From Tichowtungia aerotolerans (GTDB taxonomy: Bacteria; Verrucomicrobiota; Kiritimatiellia; Kiritimatiellales; Tichowtungiaceae): a stretch of 64,000 nt of DNA. Positions 60,987 through 64,000 of the stretch are shown in pieces. The position numbers and the translations under genes are program-made. Every line of letters starts with the position of its first letter. Position 1 is the first letter of the stretch. The stretch is from assembly GCF_009905215.1 (NCBI RefSeq), contig NZ_CP047593.1, forward strand, positions 1,368,900 to 1,432,899, in the 5' to 3' direction. The notes beneath the pieces are model-generated. The model had not been told where the DNA came from. It saw nothing but the letters and a program-made list of their open reading frames with translations, and searched no databases.

Positions 60987-62087
60987 ATGAGTATTGGTAT
61001 CGGTGGAGCAGGCAGTAAGCTGGCCTCGTTGATGGATGCGGAACAGGCGACGATTGTGAATGTCTCGCAGTCGGAGCTCGATAAGGTTGAGGCCGGCAGC
61101 AAAATTCTGGCAGTTGCACATTCAACGCGCGGGCAGTTTAACGGAGCGGGTAAAGATCCGAACGTCGGACGCGCCGCTCATGCGTCGATCTGCAACAAAC
61201 TTTGCGAGCTGATTAAAGGCGATATGGTTTTCACCTCCAGCGGCGGCGGAACCGGGAATGGTATTTCCTCCCGGCTGCTCGACAGCGTGGCGGAGCAGGA
61301 TGAGATTTCCCTGAACGATAAAACCGTGTTCGGATTTCTGCTTCCATATGTGGAGCGGGAAAGCTCTGAATTCGTGCAGAACACCGTCGACTTTCTGATG
61401 GGGCCGGTTTCCCGTGCCATTGACTCCGGTAATACCGGAAACATTATGCTGTTCTCCAACAAGCTGAAGTTTGAGGGCCGCATCGCCGAGCACGACTACA
61501 ACACCATGATTGCCGGAAGCCTCAACAATTTCCTTTCGATCCCGCACAAGGGGGACCAGATGGAGCTGATCGACGGACACGTCGACCACGAGGATTTCCG
61601 GGTGTACCTTTCCAAGCCGTACTTCAATCATTTCTGCCAGTTCGAATACTCGGCAGACAAACCCTTCGGTGACCTGCTTAAGGAAAACGTCAGTCAGCTG
61701 CTGCTGCCGCCGGAGCAGCCGATCGAAGCCATGTTCCTTCTCGAAGTCCCCAGCCGTGACGAAGCAACCAGCTTCTACGACATCCTCGATTATTTCGCCG
61801 AGGACCACGTGACGCCTTCATACGGGGTTGTGCTCAACCCGGAGCTCGAAAAGCCCGTACTGACGCTCTCACTGCTTTATTCGCGCAAACCGAAAGAGCT
61901 GGTCGATGACTTCTGCCAGCAGGTGGAACGGATTACGCAGAAAAAACTGAAGAAAACCATCAACCAGTTCGTCACGCTCGAAGAGCGCCGCCTCAACGTC
62001 GAAGAGGAGGTCCGTAAGATCGAAGAGGAAGACGACAGCGGCAGAAGTGTTCTCGAAGTGCTCGGCCGCCTGCAGAAACTCCGCTAG
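60987..62087 (+). CDS. Tubulin/FtsZ-superfamily GTPase, TubZ-like
   Basis: A 366-aa protein of the FtsZ/tubulin superfamily but not FtsZ itself. P-loop-like T1 is GIGGAGSK (4-11), NGAGKDPNVGRAA (52-64) is the T3/A-G box, and the tubulin signature T4 GGGTGNG is at 86-92 in DMVFTSSGGGTGNG. FSNKLKF gives the T6 asparagine (158). The T7 synergy loop candidate VDHED (199-203) retains the acidic pair needed for GTP hydrolysis across the filament interface. The C-terminus is a charged coiled coil (EERRLNVEEEVRKIEEEDD) ending in basic RLQKLR. It is directly coupled to a winged-helix gene. Filament formation is inferred. Confidence 0.8.
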   Translation: MSIGIGGAGSKLASLMDAEQATIVNVSQSELDKVEAGSKILAVAHSTRGQFNGAGKDPNVGRAAHASICNKLCELIKGDMVFTSSGGGTGNGISSRLLDSVAEQDEISLNDKTVFGFLLPYVERESSEFVQNTVDFLMGPVSRAIDSGNTGNIMLFSNKLKFEGRIAEHDYNTMIAGSLNNFLSIPHKGDQMELIDGHVDHEDFRVYLSKPYFNHFCQFEYSADKPFGDLLKENVSQLLLPPEQPIEAMFLLEVPSRDEATSFYDILDYFAEDHVTPSYGVVLNPELEKPVLTLSLLYSRKPKELVDDFCQQVERITQKKLKKTINQFVTLEERRLNVEEEVRKIEEEDDSGRSVLEVLGRLQKLR

Positions 62088-62142
62088 CCCTATACGAAAC
62101 CGCGCGCGTGCCCGGGAAGGGCACGTGCCGGAGCCTGGACTG

Positions 62143-62189
62143 TTCCAAGGTTTGGAATGTTCGGCGTCGTTTTTTCCAAACCCTGGAAA
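62143..62189. repeat. Pair of dispersed palindromes after the GTPase gene
   Basis: TTCCAA-GGT-TTGGAA (62143-62157) and TTTCCA-AACCC-TGGAAA (62173-62189), centres 31 bp apart. Confidence 0.75.
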
Positions 62190-62295
62190 TATCAGAAATC
62201 GAGGGCCCCTTCGTCGGATTCGCGAAAGAAAAAGCCCTGTTCAGAAAGCGGTTTATTCGGTATTATTCTGGTGGAGCAGAGAAAGGAGGGTTTGG

Positions 62296-62559
62296 ATGAA
62301 TACAGATCATAAACCGGTTCGAAAATGCCATGACTGCGGACTGAATCTCTTTGATCATTGCGGCATCTACGACATGCCTCGGGAAATGTGGAAACACCGC
62401 ACCTGCCCCGGATATAAAAATCAGGAATTGCTGGATACCTACAACGAGATACAGGCCCGGTCACAGGTTAACGAACACAAACAGAAGCGTCGCGAAGTCG
62501 CCCGGGCGCGAGCCACCGAACCTCATCATCAGGAGCGACTGCCCCTCGCCAACAGATAG
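62296..62559 (+). CDS. Small cysteine-rich protein, possible zinc finger
   Basis: An 87-aa protein with AAAGGAGG just upstream of the ATG. Conserved-looking ligands are KCHDCGLNLFDHCGIYD and HRTCPGY, four cysteines plus histidines, suggesting one structural zinc. The C-terminal half is a charged helix (HKQKRREVARARATEP). No family recognised. It follows the GTPase gene after two palindromes, so co-regulation is unclear. Confidence 0.65.
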   Translation: MNTDHKPVRKCHDCGLNLFDHCGIYDMPREMWKHRTCPGYKNQELLDTYNEIQARSQVNEHKQKRREVARARATEPHHQERLPLANR

Positions 62560-62600
62560 ATGTAAAGAAGACTCCGCATCTTTACGGTTTCCATGCACTA

Positions 62601-63215
62601 GGGCGTGTTAACACAACGGGAGCATGTTCACGGGTAGTGCGAAGTAAATAAATACGGTAAACATTACATCGAGTTTCTCGAAGCGGCAGAGAAGATCCTG
62701 CGGAACCCCTTAAGTCGGCGAAAGAGGCGTTCACCCGCGTATCTAGGCTTGTACATCTCGCGATCATATTCCCATGGGTTAACTCGGTTGGGGGTAGGGG
62801 GAACAACTGGATTCATTCCAGGACCGAATACGAGCTGTCGGGTCTCATTGTCTTCGCAAGCTCTATCCATGAGCACGGTACAGATTTCTGCCGGCTGGTT
62901 TTCAGCCCAGTTTGCAATCAGCTCTCGCCCGGCGAGAGCATCGCCTGCCTGACCCGGAGGCAGAGAATGCCCACCGGGTCATCCGTGTATAAATGGTGTG
63001 CCAGGTTCCGAAATGAACAGGTAGGCCGCGCCATTTGCATCCATGCTCTGCCACATAGAGAATGGCATTCAAAACATCAATATTTGATAGGGTTACATTG
63101 CCTCGTTGCACTGGCAGCACGCGAGCGATCTTCTTGTATTGAGCTTGTGTCACTTTCGTTAAGAAAGATAATGCAAGTCTTGTTGTATCTGCAGGCGCAT
63201 AGTGTTAACATGCTC
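62601..63215 (-). mobile_element. Decayed IS5-family element
   Basis: Ends GGGCGTGTTAACAC (left) and GAGCATGTTAACAC (right, reversed) are inverted repeats; TA flanks both sides (62599-62600 and 63216-63217), fitting the 2-bp target copy of IS427-type elements. At 615 bp it is shorter than an active IS5 element. The right end meets the ABC-F stop codon. Confidence 0.75.
62664..63153 (-). pseudogene. IS5-type transposase remnant
   Basis: N-terminal fragment (62902-63153) matches the IS5 transposase start: MTQAQYKKIARVLP and LNAILYVAEHGCKWRGLPVHFGTWHTIYTRM. A separate frame (62664-62876) encodes the C-terminal MDRACEDNETRQL, NRVNPWEYDREMYKPRY and RLFRRLKGFRRI. The middle, which would hold much of the DDE core, is missing and the frames differ, so it is inactive. 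Confidence 0.8.
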
Positions 63216-64000
63216 TAGGCGTTTTTCTTCTTTTCGGCTTCGTAGTCGTCGAGGGTGCCGGGGTAGTCGATGATGCCGTCTTCGGTGATTTCGAGGATGC
63301 GCGTGGCAAGTGTTGCGATAAAGCGATGGTCGTGCGAGACGAAGATCAGGGTGTTGGGGAAGAGCGACAGGCTGTAGTTGAGCGCTTCGATTGATTCGAG
63401 GTCCAGATGGTTGGTGGGTTCGTCCAGCGCCAGCACGTTGCCGCCTTCCATCATCATTTTGGAAAGGATCAATCGGGCCTTTTCGCCTCCGCTGAGTACC
63501 TTGATTTCTTTCAGCACGTCCTGACCTTTAAAAAGCATTTTTCCCATAAAGGAGCGCAGATCCACCTCGGGGGTGTCGGCGTCGGAGAAACGGTTGAGCC
63601 ATTCCAGTGCCGGTTTCTTCGGATCCAGCATGGAGGAAGCGTCCTGCGGAAACAGGCTGAACTGAACGGTTTCGCCAAAAATGATCTCTCCGGAATCACT
63701 CTTCAGCTGTCCGCACAGGGTGTTGAGCAGCGTGGTTTTTCCGATGCCGTTTTTGCCGATGATGGCGACGCGTTCCTCCGGACCGATGGTGATGGAGAAA
63801 TCTTTGAAGATGGTTTCGTCGTACGACTTGGAGATCGACGTGGCTTCGATTACTTTGTCGCCTAGTCGCGTTTTCGGATTGAAGCGGATGAAGGGCGAGA
63901 CCCGGCTGCTGGCTTTGAATTTTTTGATTTCGAGTTTATCGAGTGTCTTTTTGCGCGAGGTGGCCTGTTTGGCTTTGGAGGCGTTGGAGCTGAAACGCGA
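63215..64000 (-). CDS. ABC-F ATPase, YbiT-like (5' part outside window)
   Basis: Ribosome-associated ABC-F protein. The visible 261 aa include the end of the linker (SRFSSNASKAKQATSRKK, as in YbiT), then the second ATP-binding domain: Walker A GKNGIGKTT, signature VLSGGEKARL, Walker B LALDEPTNHLDLESIEALN and switch histidine VSHDHRF. It ends TLDDYEAEKKKNA. ABC-F proteins modulate translation at the ribosomal E site. The N-terminal domain is beyond the window edge. Confidence 0.9.
   Translation of the reverse strand, partial: SRFSSNASKAKQATSRKKTLDKLEIKKFKASSRVSPFIRFNPKTRLGDKVIEATSISKSYDETIFKDFSITIGPEERVAIIGKNGIGKTTLLNTLCGQLKSDSGEIIFGETVQFSLFPQDASSMLDPKKPALEWLNRFSDADTPEVDLRSFMGKMLFKGQDVLKEIKVLSGGEKARLILSKMMMEGGNVLALDEPTNHLDLESIEALNYSLSLFPNTLIFVSHDHRFIATLATRILEITEDGIIDYPGTLDDYEAEKKKNA

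Overview
The window is a chromosomal segment of a Gram-negative, probably anaerobic or facultative bacterium. It carries dnaA and dnaN flanking a recognisable replication origin, so it lies at the start of a chromosome. Many lipoproteins, an LpoB/LPP20 envelope cluster, a type V autotransporter with T5SS/PEP-CTERM-type repeats, a MurA with aspartate in place of the fosfomycin-target cysteine, and oxygen-sensitive chemistry (hybrid cluster protein, radical SAM, NirBD, Lar nickel-pincer genes) suggest the PVC group, most likely Kiritimatiellota or a Verrucomicrobiota relative. This assignment is inferred from gene content; no rRNA is present.

Layout. 1-6 kb: peroxide and methionine-sulfoxide repair (tpx, gpx, msrA), a radical-SAM DNA-repair pair and typA. 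5.7-12.8 kb: a minus-strand run RF1-like rescue factor, larE, larB, autotransporter, lipoprotein metalloprotease, larC. 12.9-16.7 kb: tRNA-Gly, LolA-like protein, murA, M24 peptidase. 16.9-19.8 kb: dnaA, oriC, dnaN, tRNA-Gln. 20-22.5 kb: glycosyltransferase and Ldh2-type dehydrogenase. 22.5-28.9 kb: an accessory region with attC-like sites, small plus-strand cassette-type genes and a group IIC intron inserted in an attC on the opposite strand; no integron integrase is visible. 28.9-37 kb: permease, then hcp, nirC, nirBD behind a TTGAC-N4-GTCAA operator. 37-45.5 kb: LPP20/COG3014/LpoB lipoproteins, two MFS proteins (one fused to HEAT-like repeats) and a PLD protein. 45.7-49.6 kb: etfB, etfA, trxB, acyl-CoA dehydrogenase. 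49.9-54.2 kb: SWIM-SNF2 ATPase and a ferredoxin-tailed aldo/keto reductase. 54.3-57.1 kb: a secreted protein and an outer-membrane protein gene split by a fresh ISL3-type insertion. 57.3-59.9 kb: pyk and metA. 60.2-62.1 kb: an iteron-bearing AT-rich region, a winged-helix gene and a tubulin/FtsZ-fold GTPase, arranged like plasmid TubZRC systems. 62.6-63.2 kb: a decayed IS5-type element, followed by the C-terminal part of an ABC-F ATPase.

Two themes cut across the window. First, a dispersed palindrome (TTTTCCAA-N3-TTGGAAAA and shorter variants) sits in many intergenic gaps, three times as pairs about 30 bp apart. Second, the strongest candidate for an undescribed system is the chromosomal TubR/TubZ-like pair at 60.4-62.1 kb with its upstream repeats.
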